Source of the DNA: Deltaproteobacteria bacterium
GTDB taxonomy: Bacteria; Desulfobacterota; Syntrophia; Syntrophales; UBA2210
Assembly: GCA_016930775.1 (NCBI GenBank)
Contig: JAFGGB010000112.1
Coordinates: 1 to 63,782, forward strand
DNA: 63,782 bases
Direction: 5' to 3'
Below are positions 6,236-15,735 of the stretch, piece after piece. Below the pieces are notes generated by a model. The model was given only the letters and a program-made list of their open reading frames with translations, made no database searches and was not told where the DNA came from. The stretch's first letter is position 1. Every line of letters starts with the position of its first letter. A program made the position numbers and the translations under genes.

Positions 6236-7918
6236 CTATTTGGCTGGGGGCGACCATGGAATCGGCGGTCTTGCAGAACCATCCGTTTTGACGTCGACGA
6301 CCACTGGAATATCGGCCTTCAAAGCCTCTCTCAACGTTTCAGCAAGCATATCCGGCGATTCTATGCGATACCCCATACATCCCATATCTGTCGCAACTTT
6401 CGCAAAATCAATCGTATTGAATTTATAGAGTTCGCCCCTTTTGCCGGATCTTGCCCCATAAGCGGCATCAACGCCGATGACGCTTTGCGCTAAACGGCTA
6501 TTATTGTTAATCACAGTAATCGTTTTGATTCCATATCGTTTGGCGGTCTCGAGTTCGGAAAGATGATACCAAAATGCTCCATCCCCAGTAAAACATATAA
6601 CCGGCCTATCGGGAGCGGCGCATTTAACGCCCAAAGATGCCGGGAATGCCCAGCCCAATGAACCAGCTGCCCGAACAAAGCGTTGATTTGGATGGGAAAA
6701 GAAGACGAAATTGCTTGCCCATACGGCAGAGTAACCCGTATCGGCAACAAGCACCGCGTTTGTCGGAAGCATATTCGAAATATCACTGCAAAGGCGTTCG
6801 GGTCTTATAGGAACAGCCTGAGAACGGCAAAGGCATTCTATGGACTTTGTCCAGTCTTTCACTTCGGACAAAGCATGCTTTGCCCAATCATTTTTTTTGT
6901 CAATGTCTTTAATCAACTTCAGGAGACCCTGAAGAGATGTTTTCGCATCCCCTAACAAACAGAGTTTGTTTCGAAAATTTCTTCCCAATTCCGACGGGTT
7001 GATGTCTATTTGAATGATGTTCGTTTGTGATCTAGGCAGAGTCCAGTCGTTGGTGACCTGATCCCCGGCACTGCACCCAATGAAAATGACGAGGTCCGCT
7101 TTCGAAACTAATTCATTTGAAACTCCGCAAGAATAAGAACCGACAACTCCTATGCTCAGAGAATGGTTGTCGGGGATAACGCCCTTCCCATCATTGGAGG
7201 TTGCAACAGGAATTGAAAGCGCTTCCGCTAGCTGAAGAATTTCGGATTCGGCCGAAGAAGCTATTGCGCCTCCTCCTGCTATAATGACAGGACGTTTGGC
7301 CTCTTCTAAATGCATAACAGCCTTGTTAAAATATTCGTTTTCCGGCGAAAATCGATAAGCAGGATAACGTGCGAATTGTTCTTCGATAACTGGAGCGCAA
7401 TTGATTTCAGCAGTTTCAATGACTTCGCCGGCAAATCCCAAAAGATCGAGATGAACCGGTCTTGGAGCTCCTGTTGTCGCTTCACGAAATGCTTGGGACA
7501 AGATGAATGGCAGTTGCTCAATCGCATCTACATTTACGTTATATTTGGTAACTGCGTCATACATAGGTCCGTGAATTATTTCCTGGTAAGCATTACGATA
7601 TTGGGCAATCGGTTTCTTTCTTCCGGTTATTGCAATCACCGGGGAATGCGCAAGAAATGGGTCCTGCAATCCAGCGCACAGGTTTGCCGCGCCAACCGAT
7701 TGGGCCATGCAAATACCCGGTTTTCTGCTCACCCTTGCATATCCGTCGGCCATATAAGCTGCAGCTTTTTCTGAATGCGTCAAGATTCGCTTAATATTCA
7801 ACTCTTCAAGTTCAACCAGCGTCTTTCTCAAAATCGCCATAACTAGAAAAACGTGCGTAACTCCATAACCATTGAGCGTTTCAGCAATAAATCTGGCTCC
7901 AGACATCATAGTTTCCAT
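6236..7918 (-). CDS. Thiamine diphosphate-dependent enzyme, acetolactate synthase large-subunit-like
   Basis: This 560-residue enzyme has the three-domain layout of the acetolactate synthase/benzoylformate decarboxylase family. The N-terminal pyrimidine-binding domain carries the catalytic glutamate (HSEKAAAYMADGYAR, Glu50). The central domain has RPVIIAGGGAI. The C-terminal domain has the GDG...NN metal-diphosphate motif (GDGAFWYHLSELE ... VINNN). The usual G-x-P-G after GVxHVF is replaced by VFLVMAILRK, so it is not a standard IlvB, and no small regulatory subunit (ilvN) is nearby. It could be a 2-oxo acid decarboxylase or carboligase with an unknown substrate. The ATG at 7918 has AAAGG nine bases upstream. 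The next upstream gene on this strand is an aminotransferase. Confidence 0.8.
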   Translation of the reverse strand: METMMSGARFIAETLNGYGVTHVFLVMAILRKTLVELEELNIKRILTHSEKAAAYMADGYARVSRKPGICMAQSVGAANLCAGLQDPFLAHSPVIAITGRKKPIAQYRNAYQEIIHGPMYDAVTKYNVNVDAIEQLPFILSQAFREATTGAPRPVHLDLLGFAGEVIETAEINCAPVIEEQFARYPAYRFSPENEYFNKAVMHLEEAKRPVIIAGGGAIASSAESEILQLAEALSIPVATSNDGKGVIPDNHSLSIGVVGSYSCGVSNELVSKADLVIFIGCSAGDQVTNDWTLPRSQTNIIQIDINPSELGRNFRNKLCLLGDAKTSLQGLLKLIKDIDKKNDWAKHALSEVKDWTKSIECLCRSQAVPIRPERLCSDISNMLPTNAVLVADTGYSAVWASNFVFFSHPNQRFVRAAGSLGWAFPASLGVKCAAPDRPVICFTGDGAFWYHLSELETAKRYGIKTITVINNNSRLAQSVIGVDAAYGARSGKRGELYKFNTIDFAKVATDMGCMGYRIESPDMLAETLREALKADIPVVVDVKTDGSARPPIPWSPPAK

Positions 7919-8446
7919 TTACAGGCGCCTTTCATAGTTGTTCATATCCATTAATCTCGTTTAACTCGTACAGCTTTCACGACGTCGGCACCAATTCAGG
8001 CTCGGCAGACAGCCTCCAATCACCAAGCGCGCTTTGCGTCGTCCGTTTATGAAAAGCATACAATCTCTTCCCCTGGATAGGCGAGATTTCATGAAGGATC
8101 CTTTCGTTCCGTTCATAGGAAAAAGGCTATAGAACATATAGTAAAAATTCCTAATTTCCTCTCCACAAGGCATAAAAGGGATCGAAAAAAATAATCCAAG
8201 GCGCGCAAATAGCGGGGCCAATCGAGGCCGGTCTTGAGCCTTTCACCCTTTCTTGCATTCTCAAATCCCGAGCAGCATTTCCATTAAAAATGAAGCAAAG
8301 GCAAAGGTAAATCGACGCCTTCTTAAAAATCAGCATCGTTTTCGAGCCGCCGCCTTGGTCCGTTCTCTAAGCTTGCCAATCAATAAAGTCTGCCTTCTGA
8401 GCATCGGGAACTCAGCGTAATAGAGGCATAAGTGCGCCGCGTCTTG
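7919..8446. other. Intergenic region of 528 bases, no gene seen
   Basis: It lies between the aminotransferase and the ThDP-enzyme gene. Short minus-strand frames at 7961-8221 and 8151-8336 have no ribosome site, no family resemblance and overlap each other. I see no tRNA, no repeat and no convincing terminator. Confidence 0.5.
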
Positions 8447-9331
8447 TCAATAGATTGGAGCGCCCTCTCGATTCACTATCTCCATAAAAGCCCGCTTGAT
8501 TTGGGAAGTAACCGGACCCATGGTCCCATCTCCAATGCGTCTGCCGTCAATTGACGAAACGGCTAAAATCTCGATGCGGCTCGCCGTGGCAAAGCATTCG
8601 TCGCTCGTATACAGATCATGAAGAGTAAGAGGTTCTTCCGTTATCTCCAAGTTCTGCTCCCGAGCAAGGCGAATAATTGCCCTGCGAGTAATGCCGTCGA
8701 GCAAACCAACCCAAAGTGGAGGGGTAATCACGCGGGAATTTTTCACGATGAAAAGGTTGTCGGCCGTGAGCTCGCAGACCAACCCTTGGGCGTTTAAAAA
8801 TAATGCTTCTTGAGCTCCGGCAGCGTGGGCTTGGAGCTTCGCTAGGATATTATTCAGGTAATTTGTTGATTTTATACGGGGACTTAGAATATCGTGACCG
8901 TTTCGTCTAAAGGTTGTGGTTATTACATTGATGCCTTTTGCCCCCATTGCTGTCTGGTCAAGATTCTCTGGGTGACGAACCTCTGGATCCACAATAATGA
9001 CCAGCGTAGGCTTGGGACACTTAGTCGGATCAAGGCCCAGGGGACCTTTGCCTCGACTGGCAACTGGTCGGATATAAGCGTCGCGCAATTTATTGCGGCG
9101 CACGGTTTCCAAAATTGCCTCTCTGAAATCGCTGGGAGCGAGGGGCAATTCGAGCATGATGGATTTTGCCGATTCATAAAAACGATCCACATGCTCGTCA
9201 AGGGCGAAGATTCGTCCATTGTAAGCGCGTATTCCTTCGAAAACACCGTCCCCATATAAGAATCCGTGGTCAAAAACCGAAATCCTCGCATCTTCTTCTG
9301 TAACAAAATTACCATTCAAGTAAATATACAT
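8447..9331 (-). CDS. ilvE: Branched-chain amino acid aminotransferase-like protein (fold type IV)
   Basis: This 294-residue pyridoxal-phosphate enzyme moves amino groups between branched-chain amino acids and 2-oxoglutarate. Fold-type-IV marks are present: FDHGFLYGDGVFEGIRAYNG at residues 20-39, the Schiff-base lysine in PRIKSTNYLNN (Lys154), EALFLNAQGLVCELTADNLF, and LLDGITRRAIIRLA binding the phosphate. Length and motifs fit bacterial IlvE, but D-alanine aminotransferase and aminodeoxychorismate lyase share this fold. The strong site AAAGGAGGG precedes the ATG at 9331. The downstream neighbour is the ThDP enzyme, so a joint role in branched 2-oxo acid metabolism is possible but unproved. 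Confidence 0.85.
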   Translation of the reverse strand: MYIYLNGNFVTEEDARISVFDHGFLYGDGVFEGIRAYNGRIFALDEHVDRFYESAKSIMLELPLAPSDFREAILETVRRNKLRDAYIRPVASRGKGPLGLDPTKCPKPTLVIIVDPEVRHPENLDQTAMGAKGINVITTTFRRNGHDILSPRIKSTNYLNNILAKLQAHAAGAQEALFLNAQGLVCELTADNLFIVKNSRVITPPLWVGLLDGITRRAIIRLAREQNLEITEEPLTLHDLYTSDECFATASRIEILAVSSIDGRRIGDGTMGPVTSQIKRAFMEIVNREGAPIY

Positions 9332-9697
9332 CGGTAAATCCCTCCTTTCATCAAAGATCTCCCTGCCCGATCCAAACCTTCAGATCATAGCACGGAGAAG
9401 GCCGTCAAAACCGTTAAGAACTCGTTGAGAACCAACAATCTCGAAACAAAGCATTAACAAGCAAATCCTTCCTTCTCCCTTTCTTCCAAACACAATCCGA
9501 AATTATTATATTAATCAAGAACATCACCGCATATAGCGAAAGATTTTTCCATTCTATTTCAGGGAAGCATAGGGTGATGAGTTCTGGTTTGAAACCTGAC
9601 TGCGGACGGCCGTGATCTCGATCCTGCCAGTGCATATTCTGTTGGAAGAAAGAACCATTACGACCAAAAGCCGACAATCGCATTAACGTTCTTTCAG
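9332..9697. other. Intergenic region of 366 bases, no gene seen
   Basis: It lies between the phosphotriesterase-family gene and ilvE. A TATGAT hexamer (9384-9389, minus strand) lies near a TTGACG at 9403-9408, but only 13 bases separate them, too close for a normal promoter. The 89-codon frame at 9414-9683 resembles nothing known. Confidence 0.45.
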
Positions 9698-10759
9698 CTA
9701 AACGAACGCAAGGACCCGTTTTGGATTTTCAACCATCATAAGGCGTATCTGCTCTTTTGTGACCCCTCGGGCAAGCATTTGGGGCACAATATTCCGCAGT
9801 ATGTGTCCATAGCCTTGCCCGCCATAGCAAACGAGTTTTGATTTAAGACAAGTATCTTGAGACATAAGAATTTGCTCTATGTACCCTTCATGCATAAGAA
9901 TTTGAATTTGTTCGATTCGCTCTCGGTCGCACGGTCTGTTAAATAGTCCAAAATGGAGAGGGTAGAATGGGTTGCCTCCAAAAATATCGTACTGAAGATA
10001 ACACCCTGTTTTCGCCAATTTTCGTATCGTCTCAAGTAAAAATCCCGTGCGGTCGATGTGTCCCATAATGACGCGACTGACATCCGCCCCGGCTTCACTC
10101 AGAACGCTGATAATTTCCATGGGCGAATCCTCATGACGCCCAGGATGAATCGTTATGGCTGCTCCGGTGACATTCTGAGCGCGGGCGCAAGCCCGCAGGA
10201 TCTTTTTCTCTCCGCCTTGGAGAGGCCAAGAACATCCGATCTCGCCAATAATCCCGGCTTTGACGCCTGTGCCATCCACTCCATCCTGTATATCTTTGGC
10301 TATCTCTTCGCCAATCTCCTCTTCACTCTTCCGATCAATGTCTTGATCCTGCGCAGCACCCACGTAATATCCCGATCCCATGACCACATGGAGGTCTGTT
10401 GTCCGAGATAGACGGGCTAATGCAAGGGGATCCCTGCCTAAATTTGCAGTCGTGACATCGACAATCGTCTTTCCGCCTTCCTTTTTGAAAAGCATCAGCT
10501 CTCTGGCAGCCATATCCGCATCCAACAGTTTCAGATTGTCCAGATTGTTGTATTGGTTATACATGATCCAGCTGATGTTTTCGAGACTGACAGGCGCATA
10601 GGCCAACTTCACCAGCTCAGCTTCCTTTGGTTCCATAAACCAGACGGCCATGTCGATAAGAAGATGTTCATGGGGCAATGTTATTCCAAGATCACCGCCA
10701 TCAACTAATCCCAGAACAGTCTGAGCCTTTTTATTACATTTTTCTCTTGCTCCAGGCAT
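9698..10759 (-). CDS. Phosphotriesterase-family metal-dependent hydrolase
   Basis: This 353-residue TIM-barrel amidohydrolase belongs to the phosphotriesterase-related family. Predicted two-metal ligands are visible: HxH on strand 1 (LPHEHLL, His30 and His32), a bridging carboxylate in IIGEIGCSWPL where glutamate stands in place of the carbamylated lysine, histidines in TIHPGRH and MGHIDRTG, and an aspartate in LMSQDTC. Relatives include lactonases and organophosphate hydrolases, and most lack known natural substrates. The N-terminus (VLGLVDGGDLGITLPHEHLL) fits the family start. It is transcribed toward ilvE but separated by 366 bases, so an operon is doubtful. Confidence 0.85.
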   Translation of the reverse strand: MPGAREKCNKKAQTVLGLVDGGDLGITLPHEHLLIDMAVWFMEPKEAELVKLAYAPVSLENISWIMYNQYNNLDNLKLLDADMAARELMLFKKEGGKTIVDVTTANLGRDPLALARLSRTTDLHVVMGSGYYVGAAQDQDIDRKSEEEIGEEIAKDIQDGVDGTGVKAGIIGEIGCSWPLQGGEKKILRACARAQNVTGAAITIHPGRHEDSPMEIISVLSEAGADVSRVIMGHIDRTGFLLETIRKLAKTGCYLQYDIFGGNPFYPLHFGLFNRPCDRERIEQIQILMHEGYIEQILMSQDTCLKSKLVCYGGQGYGHILRNIVPQMLARGVTKEQIRLMMVENPKRVLAFV

Positions 10760-11047
10760 TTCTTCTCTCCAGTCATAGAGGGTAGTTCAAATCCATCGGG
10801 TGATCAAGCGAGGTTGTGATAAGAACCCGTTTTTTTGACATAAAGACGGTAACGACTTTCGAATTGCGAGTCAAGAGAAAACCGCATCGCGACTGCGACG
10901 CGGAAATGATTTGAGATGACTCAGGATGAAGGGATCAAGACGCTTTTGACCCCGAATCCGGGAGAAGGGTGATCTTAATGAGAGGGGGGACGCCCCATGC
11001 CGCCCTCCGTGCTGCAAAACGCCGCCCGGAGGCCCGTTGAAGCCCAT

Positions 11048-12253
11048 TTACATCATACTCATGAGTCTCCAGGATACGGCATCGATGAAACCTTCCGTCG
11101 TCTCATAACCTGCCGGTTTTGGATCCATGAGGGTAACAAGGTCCTTGGTGACAATGCCCGATTCGATGCATTGAATGACGGCCTGTTCGATTTTCTCGCC
11201 GAAGGAAGTCACGTCCGGAGCGTTGTCCAATTCGCCTCGCTTCCTGATGCCGCCGGTCCAGGCAAAGATGGAAGCGACAGAGTTCGTGCTGGTGGGATTT
11301 CCCTTGAGGTGCTCGTAGTAGTGACGCCGCACTGTTCCGTGGGCCGCCTCATATTCGTATTTGCCGTCCGGGGACACCAGCACTGACGTCATCATTCCCA
11401 GGCTGCCGAATCCTGCGGCGATTACATCGGAAAAAACGTCTCCGTCGTAGTTGCTGACCGCCCAGAGAATGTTGCCTTCCTGCTTCATGATCTGGGCGGC
11501 GGCGTCATCGATGAGCATATAGCGGTACTGGATGCCGGCATTTTCGAAGTCCGATTGCCGGGCAGTCACTTCCTCAGCGAATATGTTTTTGAAGCTTCCA
11601 TGATAGATTTTGCTGATGGTATCCTTCATGGAGAACCAGAGTTCATACTTCTCGCCAAGGGCGCAATTGATGCAGGACTGTGCAAACGAACGAATGGAAT
11701 TCTCCAGGTTATGGAATCCCATTGCAACGCCCGGTCCCGTGAATTCGTGGACAAGAAGCCTGTCCTCAAGACCGTCGGCCGATCGATAGACAAGCTCGAC
11801 CGTGCCCGGTTTATCCACGGCCATCTCCACGCACTGGTAAAGGTCGCCGTAGGCATGCCTGCCTATTATGATGGGTTTCTTCCAGCTGCGCACAGCCGGA
11901 GAAATGTTCTTCACCAGTATGGGCTTTCGAAAAACGGCGCCGTCGAGGATGGACCGTATCGTCCCGTTCGGCGACAGCCATGCCTTCTTGAGCCCAAATT
12001 CCCCGACCCTCTCGTCGTCAGGGGTGATCGTCGCACACTTTACGCCCACGCCGTACGCTTGTATCGCTTTCGCTGCATCGATGGTGACTGCATCGTCCGT
12101 TTCATCGCGCTTCTGCACGCCCAGGTCGTAATACTTTAGATCAACATCCAAATACGGAACAATGAGCTTCTCTTTGATCATGGCCCAAATGATTCGCGTC
12201 ATCTCGTCGCCGTCTATTTCCACAATCGGGGTTCTGACTTTCAGCTTGGCCAT
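11048..12253 (-). CDS. icd: NADP-dependent isocitrate dehydrogenase, eukaryotic-type (dimeric)
   Basis: This 401-residue TCA enzyme oxidatively decarboxylates isocitrate to 2-oxoglutarate. It follows the eukaryote-like type II branch rather than the E. coli type: [13 protein letters not shown] at the N-terminus, the substrate loop [12 protein letters not shown], the metal-binding YDGDVFSDV, and the NADP-binding HGTVRRHY. The start at 12253 is chosen over upstream codons because AAGGAG lies nine bases before it. The enzyme supplies 2-oxoglutarate and NADPH. It appears to be a single-gene unit; the upstream neighbour ltaE ends 187 bases away with a possible promoter between. Confidence 0.93.
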   Translation of the reverse strand: MAKLKVRTPIVEIDGDEMTRIIWAMIKEKLIVPYLDVDLKYYDLGVQKRDETDDAVTIDAAKAIQAYGVGVKCATITPDDERVGEFGLKKAWLSPNGTIRSILDGAVFRKPILVKNISPAVRSWKKPIIIGRHAYGDLYQCVEMAVDKPGTVELVYRSADGLEDRLLVHEFTGPGVAMGFHNLENSIRSFAQSCINCALGEKYELWFSMKDTISKIYHGSFKNIFAEEVTARQSDFENAGIQYRYMLIDDAAAQIMKQEGNILWAVSNYDGDVFSDVIAAGFGSLGMMTSVLVSPDGKYEYEAAHGTVRRHYYEHLKGNPTSTNSVASIFAWTGGIRKRGELDNAPDVTSFGEKIEQAVIQCIESGIVTKDLVTLMDPKPAGYETTEGFIDAVSWRLMSMM

Positions 12254-12346
12254 AGAGATCATCTCCTTCAGCAACCTTTATAATTTTCGGGGAATAGGCC
12301 CATACGGGGCTAGAAAAAAAGACTGGTTCTGCACCCGGAATCTCTG

Positions 12347-12376
12347 CTTATCTGATAACTTGCACAATCCTGTCAA
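12347..12376 (-). promoter_or_regulatory. Candidate promoter of icd
   Basis: Minus strand TTGACA (12371-12376), 18-base spacer, GATAAG (12347-12352). The -35 is perfect and the -10 keeps four of six bases. It lies about 95 bases upstream of the icd start. Confidence 0.35.
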
Positions 12377-12440
12377 GTGAATTATTGAAGCTTATGCCAT
12401 TGTCGCCGCAATGCGCCCGCCGGTGCATCCTCTCAAATTC

Positions 12441-13478
12441 CTATAAGCATGCACCGGATCTCTGTACGGCAAAAAATTCCTCGAAAACGCGAACAACAAT
12501 CGCAATATCCGCCATAGCCACGTCCATGTGGACAACAAGGCGAATCTTCCTGCCCTGAACGATCATAACGCCCCTGTCTTTCAGGTGGGCTGCGAGAGAT
12601 TTAATCACGGAGCTGTCTACTCTTATAAAAACCATGTTCGTTTGGGCGGACATGGATTCAACTGTCAATCCTTTGATTTCCTGAAGCCCCCGAGAGAGAA
12701 GCCGGGCCTTCTCGTGGTCTTCTGCGAGCCTTTCAACGTGATCCCGCAACGCAATTACTCCCGCAGCTGCCAGTACGCCGGCCTGGCGCATGCCCCCGCC
12801 GACCACTTTGCGCCACCGGCGGGCTTCCTGGATAAAATCAATTCCGCCGCAGAGCATCGAACCTACCGGAGCGCCGAGCCCTTTTGAAAGACACAGGGAA
12901 ACAGAATCGAAATGCCGGGATATTTCTGTGACCGGTCGCTTCAGTTTTACCGAAGCGTTGAAAATCCGCGCACCGTCGAGATGAAGCCTGAGATTTTTCT
13001 CTTTGGCAAATGCCGCCGCCTTTCGCAGGTATTCCAGGGGCAGGACCTTCCCTCCCTGCGTGTTTTCAAGGCAGATAAGGCGAGTCCGGGCGAAATGAAC
13101 ATCATCTGGTTTGATGGCGCCGGCAATCCTGCCGAGATCAAGTGTTCCGTCTTCTTCAAAATCCAGAGGCTGCGGCTGGATGCCGCCGAGGACTGCGGCG
13201 CCGCCGCCCTCAAACCTGTAGGTATGGGACTCCTGCCCGGCGATGTATTCGTCCCCCCGCCCGCAATGAGTGAGCAGGGCTAGCAGGTTGCTCTGCGTGC
13301 CGCTTGAAACAAAGAGAGCCGCGTCTTTCTCCAACATCCCGGCTGCCATCGCTTCCAGACGATTGACCGTTGGATCTTCGCCGTAAACATCATCGCCGAC
13401 TTCGGCGGCGGCCATGGCCGCCCTCATTGCGGCTGTCGGTTTTGTTACAGTGTCGCTTCTAAGATCAATTATTTTCAC
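12441..13478 (-). CDS. ltaE: Low-specificity L-threonine aldolase
   Basis: This 345-residue fold-type-I pyridoxal-phosphate enzyme splits L-threonine or L-allo-threonine to glycine and acetaldehyde. Typical marks are the opening IDLRSDTVTKPTAAMRAAM, GDDVYGEDPTVNRLE, the cofactor-contacting LHLDGARIFNA with its aspartate, and the Schiff-base lysine in SLCLSKGLGAPVGS (Lys199). Length is normal. It stands alone between the prepilin gene (180 bases upstream) and icd. The stereospecificity cannot be read from sequence. Confidence 0.92.
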   Translation of the reverse strand: MKIIDLRSDTVTKPTAAMRAAMAAAEVGDDVYGEDPTVNRLEAMAAGMLEKDAALFVSSGTQSNLLALLTHCGRGDEYIAGQESHTYRFEGGGAAVLGGIQPQPLDFEEDGTLDLGRIAGAIKPDDVHFARTRLICLENTQGGKVLPLEYLRKAAAFAKEKNLRLHLDGARIFNASVKLKRPVTEISRHFDSVSLCLSKGLGAPVGSMLCGGIDFIQEARRWRKVVGGGMRQAGVLAAAGVIALRDHVERLAEDHEKARLLSRGLQEIKGLTVESMSAQTNMVFIRVDSSVIKSLAAHLKDRGVMIVQGRKIRLVVHMDVAMADIAIVVRVFEEFFAVQRSGACL

Positions 13479-13658
13479 TCGCGCCTCCCAGACAAGAACT
13501 GCCGATATTGCAATTGATCATAGGGGCAAAACACGGCTTCGATCAAGGCATTTCATGCCCTCCCCGACAACGTGCGCTCATCATCGAAGCCTGGCAGAGC
13601 AATCTCGCTTATTTTTGATGAATTTGCCGGGCCTTGAGCTGCCGAAGCAAACCGATTT

Positions 13659-14030
13659 TCAGTTGGAAGATGTGTACGACCCGTCGACGAGCATAGTGAC
13701 TGACTGGCCTCCCGAGACATGCGTGCATTGTATGGTAAAATTGGCGAGGCTGCCATCGATAATCGCAGCAACGACGTTCGGGGACGAGGCAAAGCCGAAG
13801 CTCCTCAGATCATTGAGCGTCGGAGAAGAGGCCGTATCGCTATTGGCGGTATACCAGTTCATTCCGGCCGTAATGGCGTTCTTGCAGTCATTGATGCAGG
13901 CCGCCCGGTAACCCCTGTTTCGGTATTTCGTCAGTTGTGGAACCATTATCGCCATAATCACGGCGATGATTCCCATGACGACCACAAGCTCTGTCAGGGT
14001 GAAACCCTTTGATGACCGTTTGTTCCGCAC
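13659..14030 (-). CDS. Type IV prepilin / type II secretion pseudopilin-like protein
   Basis: This 123-residue prepilin has a short basic leader RNKRSSKG, a cleavage site G-F, glutamate at mature position 5 (FTLTEL), and a hydrophobic helix VVVMGIIAVIMAIMVP. The globular part has two cysteines (CINDC) and YTANSDTASSPTLNDLRSFG, with no subtype I can name. I choose the GTG at 14030, giving a nine-residue leader; longer in-frame readings to 14318 give unusually long leaders and run into the divergent radical SAM gene. No other pilus genes are nearby, so it relies on a prepilin peptidase and assembly machine elsewhere. Major pilin, minor pilin and pseudopilin are all possible. Confidence 0.8.
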   Translation of the reverse strand: MRNKRSSKGFTLTELVVVMGIIAVIMAIMVPQLTKYRNRGYRAACINDCKNAITAGMNWYTANSDTASSPTLNDLRSFGFASSPNVVAAIIDGSLANFTIQCTHVSGGQSVTMLVDGSYTSSN

Positions 14031-14097
14031 GCCCTTGTCCCGCGATATCCCCTTGATGACCTTTTTCCGACAATCCGACGACAGCATTTGTTGAACA

Positions 14098-14113
14098 TAC
14101 AATAAGTATGCCA
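14098..14113 (-). promoter_or_regulatory. Weak sigma-54-like element upstream of the prepilin gene
   Basis: Minus strand TGGCAT-ACTTA-TTGTA resembles TGGCAC-N5-TTGCA with correct spacing, but the usually invariant -12 GC is GT. It lies about 70 bases upstream of the chosen GTG start. PilA genes are commonly RpoN-dependent, which makes it worth noting, but the mismatch lowers confidence. Confidence 0.3.
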
Positions 14114-14316
14114 CTGATAGCAACCGCTCCCTTACGGCCGAACAGTTCTTCTGCATAGAGCCGCCGAGAGAATTGTGCGCAGGGCGCCGCCGCCAACCGG
14201 TGATTTTCACCTTCTTTGCATATTTTAAACAGGATTGCCGTGAAGTGTTTTCCACCGCCCTTCTTTTCCGATTGACATGTCTCTTCTTACTCCCTATAGT
14301 GCCGGCCTGCGAACCC

Positions 14317-15735
14317 ATGGTGCAATTATCGCAGTGGACAGACGTTCCTATGATAGGCGATCGCGCCCGTCAACAATTCATTCTACGCCTCGAAAAAGAA
14401 TACGCCGATATCTATGGCGAACTCCCCTGGATAACCCCGGAACAGGCTGATCGGGCTGAAAAAAAACGGGCTGCTCTGCTCTCCCGTCTGGCGCCGCTCG
14501 CCGAATGGGGTTTTCACGGCACAAAGCTCGATTGTCGTGATCTTTCTCCGGGATGCAGGCTCTGCGGCGAAGGGCTTTGGTCTTGTCTCTTCATAAACAA
14601 CCTCTGCACCGGAGGCTGCTTCTTCTGTCCTTCCGAGCAGAATTCTGTCGATAATCCCACGACAACCACCCTTGTCTTCAATCGACCTGCCGATTACGTG
14701 GCATACCTTGAAACCTTCGGATTCAGGGGCGCCAGTCTCAGCGGAGGAGAACCTTTCCTTACCCTGGACCGGAGCATTCGGTTTGCCGATGCGGTGAAGC
14801 GCCGTTTCGGAAGCGACATCCATCTCTGGCTCTATACGAACGGACTGGCCGTAACAGAAGATTCGCTCAAACGATTTGCCTATGCCGGAGTCGACGAGAT
14901 ACGTTTCAACATCGCCGCCACACAGTACGACCTTGGAAAAGTCCGTCTTGCAATAGAGACGATCCCTCGAGTTACCGTTGAGATCCCTGCCATTCCTGAG
15001 AACAGAAATGTTGTAATGACTAAAATCCACGAGATGGCCGAAATCGGCGTCGATCACCTGAACCTTCACCAAATACGGGGAACGGCCTATAACTGCTCAA
15101 AGCTCGCATCGAGAGGCTACTCCTTTCTTCACGGCCCGCGAATCGGGACATTGGAGACGGAGCTGACAGCCCTCAGCCTAGCGACAGAAACACTGGAATC
15201 GGGCATCGACCTGCCCATCAATTACTGTTCTCTTATCTTCAGAAACCGTTTTCAGGGTCGCGGAAACCGACTCCGTTTCGCATCAATCATGAAAAAGGAG
15301 TGGGAGGATGTTACGCAGGCGGGATACATCAGAACCATCACGATGGAGGACGGCACGACGGGCCGCATCTTCAGGAACGAAAGAAATGCCGATCATGCAA
15401 ACCTCTCCTCATCCACCATCTCCCTTTCTTACTTTGCCGCAACCGTTCACCCTCGAGTGACATACAGAAATCCCTATAAAGAAGTCGATCTCGCCGAAGG
15501 CGCCCGGGTGGTTGTAGAACGGCAGCGCGTCGCCGGGGATATCAAGCTTCCGCCTGAAGAGGCAGCTCTCTTTCAAAAACTGTTCATTCTCGAAGAAACG
15601 AATCGATTAACCAGAGAAGACATCCTCGACCGGTTACAAACACTGCCCAATTCCGGCGACAGCGTCCTCATGGACCGTTGGGACCGCATCGTAGAATGCG
15701 AGACCATTCCCTGGGGCCTCCTTGAGTATTTCTGA
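14317..15735 (+). CDS. Radical SAM protein related to pyruvate formate-lyase activating enzymes, with an extra cysteine cluster
   Basis: This protein of about 472 residues has the radical SAM triad CTGGCFFC (Cys97, Cys101, Cys104), which binds a 4Fe-4S cluster and S-adenosylmethionine. The following GASLSGGEPFLTLD matches the SAM-contacting GGEP motif, and LWLYTNG fits the next barrel strand. Just before the triad is a second ordered set, C-x6-C-x2-C-x6-C (Cys73, Cys80, Cys83, Cys90), in DLSPGCRLCGEGLWSCLF. It resembles the uncharacterised COG2108-like group. The start is uncertain: ATG at 14317 or 14350 (MIGDRA). Longer readings overlap the opposite-strand prepilin gene. No substrate or maturation partner is obvious next door. 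Confidence 0.75.
   Translation: MVQLSQWTDVPMIGDRARQQFILRLEKEYADIYGELPWITPEQADRAEKKRAALLSRLAPLAEWGFHGTKLDCRDLSPGCRLCGEGLWSCLFINNLCTGGCFFCPSEQNSVDNPTTTTLVFNRPADYVAYLETFGFRGASLSGGEPFLTLDRSIRFADAVKRRFGSDIHLWLYTNGLAVTEDSLKRFAYAGVDEIRFNIAATQYDLGKVRLAIETIPRVTVEIPAIPENRNVVMTKIHEMAEIGVDHLNLHQIRGTAYNCSKLASRGYSFLHGPRIGTLETELTALSLATETLESGIDLPINYCSLIFRNRFQGRGNRLRFASIMKKEWEDVTQAGYIRTITMEDGTTGRIFRNERNADHANLSSSTISLSYFAATVHPRVTYRNPYKEVDLAEGARVVVERQRVAGDIKLPPEEAALFQKLFILEETNRLTREDILDRLQTLPNSGDSVLMDRWDRIVECETIPWGLLEYF

Noticed and set aside
7961-8336. Short overlapping frames between the ThDP-enzyme and ilvE genes
   Set aside because: They overlap each other, lack ribosome sites and have unlikely composition.
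9384-9408. TTGACG/TATGAT pair upstream of ilvE as a promoter
   Set aside because: The spacing is only 13 bases.
13414-13911. Plus-strand 165-codon frame opposite the prepilin and ltaE genes
   Set aside because: It is antisense to two well-supported genes and shows no conserved motif.
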